64,000 nt of DNA from Streptomyces sp. AC1-42W (GTDB lineage Bacteria > Actinomycetota > Actinomycetes > Streptomycetales > Streptomycetaceae): contig NZ_QKWY01000001.1 of assembly GCF_003248355.1 (NCBI RefSeq), forward strand, positions 888,001 to 952,000, read 5' to 3'. This document shows positions 55,581-63,780 of the stretch, piece after piece. The notes under the pieces were generated by a model, which worked only from the letters and a program-made list of their open reading frames with translations, was not told where the DNA came from and did not search any database. Both the position numbers and the translations under genes were made by a program. The number at the start of each line of letters is the position of its first letter. Position 1 is the first letter of the stretch.

Positions 55581-56840
55581 TTATTGGGCCGTCTCTGGGC
55601 CGTGATCATGGTCCGGAGACGGCTGGAAGAGGCTGTCCACTGCCCGCCGCGTTCGCCCCTCGCTGCTCGGCATGAGGTGAGTGTAGATGCGCAGCGTGAA
55701 TCCGGGATCGGAGTGCCCGAGGTAGGTGCTCAGCGCGCGGATGTTCTCACCCGCGTCCAATAGCAGCGAGGCGTAGAAGTGCCGCAGAGCATGCATTCCG
55801 TCGTGCGGTGCGGACGCGTACCGCGCGCCATCCTCGGGCTCGGGGATGATGCCCGCCGCGGCAAGGGCGGGCTTCCACATGCAGTCGTTGAAGTGGCTGA
55901 CGCGGATGTGATCGCTACTCGCTCCCGTGAAGATGAGCGACTTGGTCACGGGAGGGCCGTCGGGTGTCCGCCATGGCAGCGTGATCCTTACGGGCGGGTA
56001 CTTCTCCGAGTGCGCTTTGAGGACGGCCGCCACGGTCGACGGGAGAGGTACATCGCGAGTCTTACCACCCTTCGGCAGCGCGAAGACGAACTTGCCACGG
56101 ATGCGCTTGAGCTGGTGCTGTACGGACAGCCATCCGCCCTCGTAGTCCAACTCGTCCATGGAGAGCCCGAACACCTCGCCCTGACGCAGCCCACACCCGC
56201 TCGCCGCATCGACCGTCGCCCGCAGATGCTCCGGCAGCGCCTCGCGCACTCCGAAGACCTGCGTCGGTGCCCACGGGGAGACCCGGGCGGGGCTCGCCTT
56301 CGGAACCTGGATCGACTTGGCCTTGCACGGGTTCTTGTTCACCAGTCCGTCGTCCAGGGCGGCGCTGAAGGCCGCCGACACGGTCCCGAAGACGATCCGG
56401 CGGTGCGAGGCGGCGGGAACGTTGGTCTCCAGCTCCCCCAGCCAGGTGCGGATGTGCCCCGGTTGGAACGACGCGAGCGGCCGTGTGCCGATGTACGGGT
56501 ACGCGTGCAGGCGCAGCCGTCGCTCGGCAGCCTCGCGGCTGTTCACCTCGGTGGTGTGCGTGGCCACCCACTTCTCAGCGAACTGCCGAAAGGTGACGCG
56601 GCCGGCGCGGGGGTCGACGTACTGCCCGCCTGCCATGTCGGCAGCCGTCTTGATCAGCCACTGCTCGGCGAAGCGCTTCTGCTTGTCCGGGAAGGACTTC
56701 GACTTCTCGGTGCCGTCGGGGCCGATGTACCGGGCGCGGTATCGGCGTCCGGTGCCGTAGCGGTCGGTCTTGACGCGTACGGGCTTGCCCTCGGCGTTGA
56801 TCTCAGTCTTGTACCAGCGGTCTTGGATGTGGCCGGCCAC
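55581..56840 (-). CDS. int: Tyrosine site-specific integrase
   Basis: A 419-residue tyrosine recombinase of the pSAM2/AICE type. An AP2-like/SAM-like N-terminal arm-binding part spans about residues 1-170. The catalytic domain has Arg in GCGLRQGEVFGL, HALRHFYASLL (H-x-x-R) and the nucleophile Tyr in LGHSDPGFTLRIYTHLM. All catalytic residues are present. The gene ends 51 bases from the chromosomal gene fragment, as expected next to an att site. Confidence 0.93.
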   Translation of the reverse strand: MAGHIQDRWYKTEINAEGKPVRVKTDRYGTGRRYRARYIGPDGTEKSKSFPDKQKRFAEQWLIKTAADMAGGQYVDPRAGRVTFRQFAEKWVATHTTEVNSREAAERRLRLHAYPYIGTRPLASFQPGHIRTWLGELETNVPAASHRRIVFGTVSAAFSAALDDGLVNKNPCKAKSIQVPKASPARVSPWAPTQVFGVREALPEHLRATVDAASGCGLRQGEVFGLSMDELDYEGGWLSVQHQLKRIRGKFVFALPKGGKTRDVPLPSTVAAVLKAHSEKYPPVRITLPWRTPDGPPVTKSLIFTGASSDHIRVSHFNDCMWKPALAAAGIIPEPEDGARYASAPHDGMHALRHFYASLLLDAGENIRALSTYLGHSDPGFTLRIYTHLMPSSEGRTRRAVDSLFQPSPDHDHGPETAQ

Positions 56841-56913
56841 AAGGGCTCCTGTCGGGGATGCGCCAGGGGCGCGACCGGTGGTGGCCGCGCCCCTGCGGGT
56901 GGTTGTCGGTGAG

Positions 56914-57159
56914 TCAGGCTGCGTCGCGGTCGGCTTCGGTGAGCGCGTTGATCCAGGCGTAGACGGCGGTGGGGTCGAAGCGGAGGTGCTTGCCGATGCG
57001 GAAGCCGGGCGGACCCGTGCGCTTCTTACGCCAGGCGTAGACGGTTTCCAGCGGGACGGAGAGGAGCGCGGCGATGTCCTCAGGGGTCAGGTAGCGGTCG
57101 GGGAGCCCTCCCCGCAGGGTGGTCTGCGGGTCGGTCTCGGGGGCACGTTTCGGGGCCAC
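56914..57159 (-). CDS. xis: Excisionase (helix-turn-helix, Xis type)
   Basis: An 81-residue MerR-like winged-helix protein: RYLTPEDIAALLSVPLETVY, AWRKKRTGPPGFRIGKHLRF and a Y-A-W-I end. Such HTH_17 proteins next to AICE integrases act as excisionases. GTG 57159 chosen since AAGGAG lies 7 bases upstream; a longer frame to 57219 has only low-complexity Pro/Arg residues. It precedes the integrase gene with a 73-base gap. Confidence 0.88.
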   Translation of the reverse strand: MAPKRAPETDPQTTLRGGLPDRYLTPEDIAALLSVPLETVYAWRKKRTGPPGFRIGKHLRFDPTAVYAWINALTEADRDAA

Positions 57160-57209
57160 GGTGCGACTCCTTGGGGGCGGGGCGGCTGTGCCTGTCCTAG
57201 GTGCGGATT

Positions 57210-57420
57210 TCTGCGTCACAGCGTCACGAGCGTCACGCGGCCCTCTGGCCTGCGGTTTTGTGTGACGCGGGGGTGTGGGCGTGCGTCATCGGTGCGTCAC
57301 GGGGTGCGTCACGGCGTGACGCAGGTGACGCAGGATGACGCAGAGCTTGACCGTCTGCGTCACGCCCATCACCGCAGGCCAGGGGCCGGTTTTGCCGTCC
57401 GCGTGACGCTGTGACGCAGA
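57210..57420. repeat. Iteron-like field of 13 GCGTCA/TGACGC copies
   Basis: In about 210 non-coding bases the hexamer GCGTCA occurs seven times in direct orientation (near 57213, 57221, 57229, 57283, 57294, 57306, 57356) and six times inverted (near 57263, 57317, 57326, 57335, 57403, 57412), mostly extended to TGCGTCAC. It lies between xis and the replication genes, so it may be the replication origin or an iteron-type control site for the Prim-Pol system. Confidence 0.7.
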
Positions 57421-57533
57421 GCTTCCCTACTTAGGAAAAAGGGAAGGGGCGTCTGTAGTGGTGTGGGTGGCTCTCAGGGCGTGAAGTGAGGGGCCGCTTC
57501 GCGGCGCGACCCTTGGGCGGCGTGCCGCCGAAC

Positions 57534-57571
57534 AGCAAGAAGAGCACCCGCGCGGGCGTGCTCTTCTTGCT
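57534..57571. terminator. Strong hairpin terminator
   Basis: AGCAAGAAGAGCAC / GTGCTCTTCTTGCT, a perfect 14-bp stem with a 10-base loop, just after the end (57596) of the minus-strand helicase gene. It would insulate the repeat field and int/xis from the upstream operon. Confidence 0.8.
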
Positions 57572-57595
57572 TGTCCAGCGAAGCGGCGGTGCGGG

Positions 57596-59074
57596 TCAGG
57601 GCATTTCCGGCTGCTCGTACTCGGGCGGTGCGGCGGCGGGGCGGGCCATTTCGAGGTAGCGGCCCTCGCGGGTGCGGCCGGAGTCGATGAGGACGCCTCG
57701 GGCAGCGAGGGTGGGCTGAAGGCGCTTGAGCCGGTCGGAGAGCACCTTGCCGGTGGTCGGCCACCCCTTGGGCAGGGGACGGAGTTCGTCGCCGCTGTAG
57801 AGGCGGCTGAGGTGGTGCAGCCACTCGGTGGACGTCATCCGCTGCTCACCGCCGGGGGCGATGTCCTCGGCGTGCTTGAGGACGGTCTGTGCGAGCAGGT
57901 CACCCTCGATCACGTCGTCGTTCAGGTCGTCCAGGCTCGCCCGGTACGCGGCGAGCGCTCCGAGGCCGGTGGCAGTGTCGAGCTGCGCGCACAGGTGCGC
58001 GAAGTCTGCCATCCGCAGATCCGTCGGTGTCTCGGCCTCAGCCGCCCGGACCTTGACCGTCAGGTCTAGGAGCGAGCCGAGGATGACCGGCAGGGCTTCT
58101 TCGAACTCGCCCCAGAGTTCGGCTTCGGTGCGCCGGACGCGAGGGCGTTCGAGGCGCAAGGGCAGGAGGCGTTCGGCGAGGTCGGGGCGGATGACGCCGA
58201 CGTCGATGCCGGTCAGGAGCAGGGGGCGCCGGTAGCGGGCCCGGTGCACGTCCCCGTCGGTGAACAGGGCCCGCTTCACGGACTCGGCCCCGGTGACGAT
58301 GCAGCACATGGCGTCGGACAGGTCCGGCGTCATGTGGGACAGGTTGTCCAGCGCGGTCACCCACCCCGCCGCGACGGCGGCGATCAGGTTCTCCTCATCC
58401 TTCGGGGCCCGGCGCAGGTCCCCGCTCATGCCCTCCACGATCCGTACGAGCATCCGCCCGCCGGTCGACTTCCCCGCCCCCTGCGGCCCGGTCAGGAACG
58501 GTGCCGGGACCGGCACGGACGGTCCCAAGCAGCCGATGAGCCAGGCGATGGCCAGGCACTCGGTCTCCGCGGTGGCGAAGTTGCACAACCTGAGCAGTAG
58601 ATCGATGCCCTTGTCCTCGGTGTCCTTGGCCGGCAGGGGCAGTTCCCCGGTGAGCTGGGTACGGCGCCAGCACACCTCGCGCGGGTCCGGGACGGCGATC
58701 TCCCACCCGGTGGGGTGGATGCGGACGGACTGTCCGTCGGCCCGGCCGAGGTCCAGCCACGTTGCCCCGTCGAAGCCTGGCGCGACGCGGATGTGCACGG
58801 CCTGGGTGTCCTCGGTGAGCGCGAGTGCTTCGATCAAGTCGAGTGCCTCCTTGAGCGCGGTGCCGTTGAAGACACCGGCCCCGTCTTTGAACATGCCGAC
58901 CATGAGTTCCTGGCGGTGGCTTCCGGTGGTGCCCTGGGAGCGGATGGGGCGGGCGACGGGGTGGCCGTTCTTCTGGGCGTAGACGGTGCCGTCGGCGGTG
59001 CGGAAGTACCGGAAGTGGGACTGCGCGTACTCGGTAATGACTTCGCGGGCGGGGTTCTTCTCGTCGTCGGACAC
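57596..59074 (-). CDS. AICE replication ATPase / D5-like helicase
   Basis: A 492-residue ATPase. Walker A is FLTGPQGAGKST (about residues 185-196), Walker B-like is VTALDNLSHM, and PLLLTGIDVGVI and ERLLPLRL correspond to later helicase motifs. The N-terminal 150 residues hold a beta-rich domain. It is 3 bases downstream of the Prim-Pol gene; together they match the split Prim-Pol plus primase-associated helicase seen in one class of AICE replicons. The C-terminal segment (DELRPLPKGWPTTGKVLSDR) is a winged helix. Confidence 0.82.
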   Translation of the reverse strand: MSDDEKNPAREVITEYAQSHFRYFRTADGTVYAQKNGHPVARPIRSQGTTGSHRQELMVGMFKDGAGVFNGTALKEALDLIEALALTEDTQAVHIRVAPGFDGATWLDLGRADGQSVRIHPTGWEIAVPDPREVCWRRTQLTGELPLPAKDTEDKGIDLLLRLCNFATAETECLAIAWLIGCLGPSVPVPAPFLTGPQGAGKSTGGRMLVRIVEGMSGDLRRAPKDEENLIAAVAAGWVTALDNLSHMTPDLSDAMCCIVTGAESVKRALFTDGDVHRARYRRPLLLTGIDVGVIRPDLAERLLPLRLERPRVRRTEAELWGEFEEALPVILGSLLDLTVKVRAAEAETPTDLRMADFAHLCAQLDTATGLGALAAYRASLDDLNDDVIEGDLLAQTVLKHAEDIAPGGEQRMTSTEWLHHLSRLYSGDELRPLPKGWPTTGKVLSDRLKRLQPTLAARGVLIDSGRTREGRYLEMARPAAAPPEYEQPEMP

Positions 59075-59077
59075 GGC

Positions 59078-59941
59078 TCACATCCCCAAGCGCGTGAGGG
59101 CGTTGGCCCATGCGTCGGTGCAGTGCCGGACGCTCTCGCCCTTGGTCTGCGCGGCGGCGAACAGCCGCTGCATGTGGGCGTCGGTCAGGCACCCGCACCG
59201 ACCGTGCGCCGAGAGCACAGCCAGGAAGGCGCGGTACACGGTGGCGTGCACGGCGGTGGTGGCGGCGGTGATCTGCTGCTCGGCCATCGTGATACCGCGT
59301 TCCAGGAAGACGGGCGTGCGGTGACGGCACTCCCCGCTTGCGGTCGGCAAGGGTGCGGTGACGGGCCGGACCGGAGACGGCTTCGAGGCGACCAACACGC
59401 GGACGGTGCCGGGCAGGTCGGCCGTGGTGCCGGTTCCGGGGCCCAGCCAGCGGGCGTAGGACATCGTGGACTTGATGTCGACTCCGGGCCGTACGGCGTT
59501 CGCGGACTGCATGGCGCCCCGGTAGATCCAGTGCTCGCCCCGCGTGGTGGACACGGTCTGGGTGAGGGGCAGCGTGCGGCGGGCCCAGGCGATGGCGTCG
59601 GCGTTGTCGAGGTCTACAACGGTCAGCCCGGCCCCGCCCGGGTGGTAGGCGACACCTTCCGCCTGACGCCACGCGGCCACCCACACGGGTGAGGTGATCA
59701 CGGCCAGGTCGTGAGTGGCGGCGGCCCACGCGTGGCACGGACGCGGGCACAGGCAAGGGCCGGGAACCTTCATGGTCGGGCGCCCGCCGCACGCGTTGTT
59801 GTGGCAGGCCAGGCAGTTCCCGAACGGGACCTTTCCCGCCCGCAGCGGCAAGACCGGCGTATCGCCCGCCGCGAGCGACAGGGCCGTGCGCAAGTGCGCC
59901 CCCGGCTTCCGGTCTCGCGGAATGAGGGTTGATTGCGTCAT
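59078..59941 (-). CDS. Bifunctional DNA primase/polymerase (Prim-Pol)
   Basis: A 287-residue Prim-Pol. The N-terminal domain has a Cys-rich zinc cluster (GNCLACHNNACGG, CLCPRPCHAW) and the catalytic acid pair in LTVVDLDNADAI (DxD). A conserved His follows in TRGEHWIYRG. The C-terminal part (about 200-287) is a helical domain with AFLAVLSAHGRCGC. It initiates replication of the excised element. ATG 59941 is the first start, preceded by a short leader. Confidence 0.85.
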   Translation of the reverse strand: MTQSTLIPRDRKPGAHLRTALSLAAGDTPVLPLRAGKVPFGNCLACHNNACGGRPTMKVPGPCLCPRPCHAWAAATHDLAVITSPVWVAAWRQAEGVAYHPGGAGLTVVDLDNADAIAWARRTLPLTQTVSTTRGEHWIYRGAMQSANAVRPGVDIKSTMSYARWLGPGTGTTADLPGTVRVLVASKPSPVRPVTAPLPTASGECRHRTPVFLERGITMAEQQITAATTAVHATVYRAFLAVLSAHGRCGCLTDAHMQRLFAAAQTKGESVRHCTDAWANALTRLGM

Positions 59942-60040
59942 GCTGGGTGTCTCCAGTTCTGTTGCGTGCTGGATGAGGGCGGCCCCAGGCTTTGGCGAGA
60001 CGGGGGCCGCCCTCAGTCGTGCTTGGGACAGGCGTGGCTT

Positions 60041-60538
60041 TCAGTGGCGGTTGATGGTCTTGGTCCACAGGCCCCGGTTGGTGGTGCGGGTGGTGCGCTG
60101 GTCCTGGTGGACGGGGCCCTTGTAGTGGTGGTGGTGTTCGGTGTGGGCGTCTGCCTTGGCGCGTCCGGCGGAGCGGAGCAGGGAGCCGGCGGCGAGGATC
60201 AGGGCGACGGGTCCGCCCGCGCCCACGGCGAGGGTGACCGGGGCGACGTGGCCGAGGGTGTAGAGGACGAGAGAGGTGGCCCCGCCGAGGGACAGGGCGG
60301 CGACCGATCCGGTGAGCATCAGGGCGCTGGCGTCCGTGGCCTTCTGGGACATCGGGGGGCGGCCCGGTTGGGCGACGGGCGGGGTGGGCCCGTACGTGGG
60401 GAGCGGGGTGTCGTCGCGGTGCGCGGTCGGTGTCTCGTCGGCGGGTGCGTATGCCTCGTGAATGAGGCGGCGGGCGTGGAGGTCGGCTTCGGCGGGGGTG
60501 AGCGGGCGACTGGCCGGGGGCTGTTCGGGTCGGTTCAT
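60041..60538 (-). CDS. Spd-like membrane protein
   Basis: A 165-residue protein with a Pro/Thr-rich cytoplasmic N-terminus (about 1-65), two adjacent hydrophobic segments (ASALMLTGSVAALSLGGATS, PVTLAVGAGGPVALILAAGS) and a basic His-rich tail (HTEHHHHYKGP). This fits the small membrane proteins that help plasmid spread (Spd) in streptomycete elements. ATG 60538 is the start because GGAGG-like bases precede it. Confidence 0.65.
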   Translation of the reverse strand: MNRPEQPPASRPLTPAEADLHARRLIHEAYAPADETPTAHRDDTPLPTYGPTPPVAQPGRPPMSQKATDASALMLTGSVAALSLGGATSLVLYTLGHVAPVTLAVGAGGPVALILAAGSLLRSAGRAKADAHTEHHHHYKGPVHQDQRTTRTTNRGLWTKTINRH

Positions 60539-60577
60539 GGGGAGGGTCCTCCCGGACGGGCGGGGGCCTGGCGTCGG

Positions 60578-60705
60578 GTGTGACGGCGGGCCCCGGCTGA
60601 GGGGTGCGGGTGGGTGTGACGGGGGTGTGACGGGCCGCTGTGATGGCGCGTCACACCCGCTCCCGCCTAGGGGTTTGGGTGTGACGGGCCCGTCACATGT
60701 GACGG
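60578..60705. repeat. TGTGACGG repeat field beside traB (candidate clt)
   Basis: The octamer TGTGACGG occurs five times in direct orientation (near 60580, 60616, 60627, 60681, 60698) and once inverted (near 60690), with two near-matches. It lies in the 170 non-coding bases right after the translocase gene. TraB proteins of Streptomyces bind 8-bp repeats at a cis-acting locus (clt) close to traB, so this is the natural candidate. Confidence 0.6.
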
Positions 60706-60708
60706 CTG

Positions 60709-62775
60709 TCAGGCGGCGGCGAGAACGGGCACGATCCGCCACCGGCCGGTCTGGGAGGTCGGCTGGAGACGTCCCTCCATGGCGGCGTCCTTGAGCCGCT
60801 TGGACACCCAGGACCGGCCGAGACGGTTGCGGTCGCACCAGTCCATGAAGTCCTTAGGTCCGATGACCATCTGCCCGGCCGCCTCGAACTCGTCCAGCGC
60901 ACGGGCGAACAGCTCCCGTGCCTCGTCCGGGGACGGCTTGCGGCCGGTCTCCTGCCCGAACAGCGGGGTGTCGTCGCCCTGCTGCGGGGCCGGGAGGTCG
61001 GCCTCCGGGTCCATCGCCGCGTCCTCGGGGTCCATCAGGGTGCCGGTCGGGGTGGTGTCGTCGTCCTGGTCGGCCATGGTGGTCTCCGTGTCGACGGCCG
61101 TGGTCCGGCCGGTGTAGGCGTTGCCGACGACCGCCTTCGCGGCCCCGGTGGTGACGGGGTCGGCGGTGGCGCCGTTGCGGAGCGCCCACTGGGCGAGCAT
61201 CTCCATGACCGGTGCGGCATCCGTAGTGAACTGCCGGGTGCGGGCGGGGGCCGCGTAGCGGTCCGGGTCGATTCCGCCGGCGACGACGTAGCAGTAGCCA
61301 GGCTTGCGGTTACCCCACGCTCCGGGGTGGGCCCCGGCGTCGATGACCGAGTCCGGGAGGGAGAACCCCTCATCGCGGGGGTCGCAGCCCAGCGCGATCA
61401 CGGACGGCAGAGAGGCCCGGGTGCTGGTGGACATCTGGTCGTACGAGGGCCGCTGGAGCGAGACGATCAGCGAGCACCCAGCGGAGCGGGCCTCCTGCGC
61501 GATGCCCGTGAACGCGTCATCCCCGAGGGCGCGGAGGGTGTTGGCGGCCTCTTCCATCCACGCGACCAGGTACGGCATCCCCTCGCACCCACACGCGCCG
61601 GACGGCCGGCAGGAGTGCGCCGGGTCGGTCTGCCGCTCGGCGGACTGGGGCGTCCACTGCCGGTAGGAGTGCTTACCCAGCCACCCGGTCCGGGCCGGAA
61701 TGACCTGCTGGAGAGCTTCCACCATGGCCTCGGTGCCGGAACCGCCTTCCACGGCCCAGTCGTACGCGGGCAGCAGGGGCCGGAAGTCCTGGAAGCTCTT
61801 CGGGTCGGAGAGCCACATGATGACGTCCCGGCGGGACAGGATCTCCGTCTGGAGGTTCAGGGCGGTGTCGCCCTTGCCGGAACCCGTTCCGCCCGCGATC
61901 AGGAAGTGCTGGGCGTTGCGGCCCTGGCTGGGGTCGCCGGGCAGCCACACCACGAGCGGGGAGCCGTCGTCGTACCGGCCGATGACGAGCGGGTCCATGA
62001 TCGAACCGCCGGGCAGGGACGGGCCCTCCCACGGCTCGGCCTCGGTCAGCATGTCCTTGGGCACGATGACCAGGTCCCCGCGCCGGGCGGAGTCCGGGTC
62101 GGGCTGGAACCGCACCGCCGACTGCGGCAGGTCCAGCGCCGACGCGATCCGCACCAGCGCCTTCGCGACGTCGTCGGTGGTCTGTTCGCCGGGCTCCAGC
62201 GCGAGCGCAGCTGTGACCCGGTTCGGCTCGACCTGCGTACGACCGATCTTCGCCTTCGCCAGACCGACCTTCTCCAGCAGTCCCTTGTCCGCCGACCCGG
62301 CCGCCTCGCCGTCCGAGGTACGCAGCGCCATGCGGATGTTCCACGACAGAGCGAGGACCGCCCCGCCCATCAGGTAGGCGTCGGGGAGGCTGCCGGCCAG
62401 GGGCCCGGCGAGGGCGGCTCCGGTCATCCATGCGGACCCGGCAGCGACGGTGATCGCGGAGTGCAGACGCCGCTGCGGGCTGGTCTCGCGCCCGGCCCAC
62501 CAGGTCGCCCCGGTCAGGGCGACGGCGGACAGGGTCAGGCCGACGCCGGCGCCGACCGAGTCCGCCCACATCAGGTGCGCACCCGACCCGGCCACGCCGA
62601 TCCCGGCGACTCCGAGCCACGGCGGCAGGTGCGGCTTCGCCCGGTGCAGCAGGTAGGCCCCGATGCTCCCGCCGCCCGGCGTGCCGTGGTCGCTGTGGTT
62701 CCTCATCCGCCTTCCCATCCTGTCCAGCTCCCGTTCGACGTCGTGTCCGTTCTGGTCGGCCCGGCGGCTGCTCAC
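60709..62775 (-). CDS. TraB/FtsK-SpoIIIE-type DNA translocase
   Basis: A 688-residue conjugal translocase. Two pairs of membrane helices are near the N-terminus (about residues 50-145). The RecA-like motor has a Walker A-like AGGTGSGKGD (about residue 290), Walker B (YLVAWMEEAAN) and an Arg-finger region. The last 70 residues form a winged helix (GPKDFMDWCDRNRLGRSWVS, KRLKDAAMEGRL), the part that reads the 8-bp repeats in TraB. The P-loop Ser/Thr after Lys is Gly here (GKG rather than GK[ST]). GTG 62775 overlaps the upstream stop. Confidence 0.88.
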   Translation of the reverse strand: MSSRRADQNGHDVERELDRMGRRMRNHSDHGTPGGGSIGAYLLHRAKPHLPPWLGVAGIGVAGSGAHLMWADSVGAGVGLTLSAVALTGATWWAGRETSPQRRLHSAITVAAGSAWMTGAALAGPLAGSLPDAYLMGGAVLALSWNIRMALRTSDGEAAGSADKGLLEKVGLAKAKIGRTQVEPNRVTAALALEPGEQTTDDVAKALVRIASALDLPQSAVRFQPDPDSARRGDLVIVPKDMLTEAEPWEGPSLPGGSIMDPLVIGRYDDGSPLVVWLPGDPSQGRNAQHFLIAGGTGSGKGDTALNLQTEILSRRDVIMWLSDPKSFQDFRPLLPAYDWAVEGGSGTEAMVEALQQVIPARTGWLGKHSYRQWTPQSAERQTDPAHSCRPSGACGCEGMPYLVAWMEEAANTLRALGDDAFTGIAQEARSAGCSLIVSLQRPSYDQMSTSTRASLPSVIALGCDPRDEGFSLPDSVIDAGAHPGAWGNRKPGYCYVVAGGIDPDRYAAPARTRQFTTDAAPVMEMLAQWALRNGATADPVTTGAAKAVVGNAYTGRTTAVDTETTMADQDDDTTPTGTLMDPEDAAMDPEADLPAPQQGDDTPLFGQETGRKPSPDEARELFARALDEFEAAGQMVIGPKDFMDWCDRNRLGRSWVSKRLKDAAMEGRLQPTSQTGRWRIVPVLAAA

Positions 62776-63374
62776 TGCGCGCTCCAGTTCATGCGGGGCT
62801 GCTGCCGGTGCTGGGCGCGGTGGCGGTGGGCGTTCAGCTCGCCCTCGTACTCCTGCTGGAACTGCGCGTGGCAGGCCGCGGCGAGCTTGGCGGCGTTGCG
62901 CAGCTCGTCGGCCGCGCGCTGCAGTTTCCGCGAGACCTTGAACGCGCGGATCTTCGCGCCGCCCAGTCGGCCGTCCGGGTCCGGGACCGTCGCGAGGACG
63001 GCCTTGAGGATCTCGGCACCCATCGCGACCTCGAACGACAGCATCACGGCGGCAGCCCGCAACGCGTTGCAGTAGTCGCGGATCTGAGCCGGGGAGGAGA
63101 ACTCAGGGGCGGGGAGCAGGCTCTCCGCGTGCCGACGGGCCCCGGGGGTGGATGCCGATTTGTTGTTGTTGACGGTGACGTTGATCGGCGGGACGAACCC
63201 GCCGGCCACCGAACCGACGAACCCTCCGACTGCCGCCCCGGCGTTGCTTGCGAACTTGGCGCCCTTGCTGCTGGGGGCCTGGCCACCGCCATTTCTGCGG
63301 GGCGGGGGAGTGAAGGGGCGGGCAGCCTGCTGACGAGCGAAATCGCGGGCCTGCTGACTGGGGCTGCTTGCCAT
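62772..63374 (-). CDS. AICE hypothetical protein with Gly-rich membrane segment
   Basis: A 200-residue protein coupled to the translocase gene by GTGA overlap. Residues 1-45 are Gln/Arg/Pro-rich; about 46-65 form a Gly/Ala/Val hydrophobic segment (AGAAVGGFVGSVAGGFVPP); about 95-185 are helical with RKLQRAADELRNAAKLAAAC. Probably a transfer accessory protein. No family recognised. Confidence 0.65.
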   Translation of the reverse strand: MASSPSQQARDFARQQAARPFTPPPRRNGGGQAPSSKGAKFASNAGAAVGGFVGSVAGGFVPPINVTVNNNKSASTPGARRHAESLLPAPEFSSPAQIRDYCNALRAAAVMLSFEVAMGAEILKAVLATVPDPDGRLGGAKIRAFKVSRKLQRAADELRNAAKLAAACHAQFQQEYEGELNAHRHRAQHRQQPRMNWSAQ

Positions 63375-63387
63375 GACGTGCTCCTTT

Positions 63388-63780
63388 TCAGGCGGAGAGA
63401 CAGAGAGCCGCGACGACGAGCGCGGCGATATGGGCGGTCTGATCGACGTGCGCGGCACCGCCGGCAGCTGCCCAGTCCTTCTGGCGGGCCAGGCGCATCC
63501 AGGCCGCGACCGGCCATCGCCGGTCGATCACCGCGTGCGTGCCCCCGATCCACAGCAGAGCGGCGGTGGCGGACAGGAGCGGGAGCCGCCAGCCGAGCAC
63601 GGCCGCGCCCAGGGCGAGCAGCAGCCCGCAGACGACGACATGCGTCGCGGTGTGGGCAACGTTCGCCCGCCAACCGACCAGGCCGGGTGCGGCCTTGTGC
63701 ACGGCCTGGTGGTCGCTCTGGAGCGGGTAGTCGGAGATCAGATGGCCGAGGTAGAGCAGGAACGCGAGGTCAGCGAACAC
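63388..63780 (-). CDS. DUF3307-like membrane protein
   Basis: A 130-residue protein with four membrane helices and the DUF3307 hallmark near the N-terminus (FLLYLGHLISDYPLQSDHQA). Later GGTHAVIDRRWPVAAWMRLA and a His near HVDQTAHIAAL. GTG 63780 overlaps the end of the upstream gene. Such proteins are common in AICEs; role unknown. Confidence 0.8.
   Translation of the reverse strand: MFADLAFLLYLGHLISDYPLQSDHQAVHKAAPGLVGWRANVAHTATHVVVCGLLLALGAAVLGWRLPLLSATAALLWIGGTHAVIDRRWPVAAWMRLARQKDWAAAGGAAHVDQTAHIAALVVAALCLSA

Noticed and set aside
57160..57480. CRISPR array
   Set aside because: The repeated unit is only 6-8 bases, irregularly spaced and in both orientations, and no cas genes are near.
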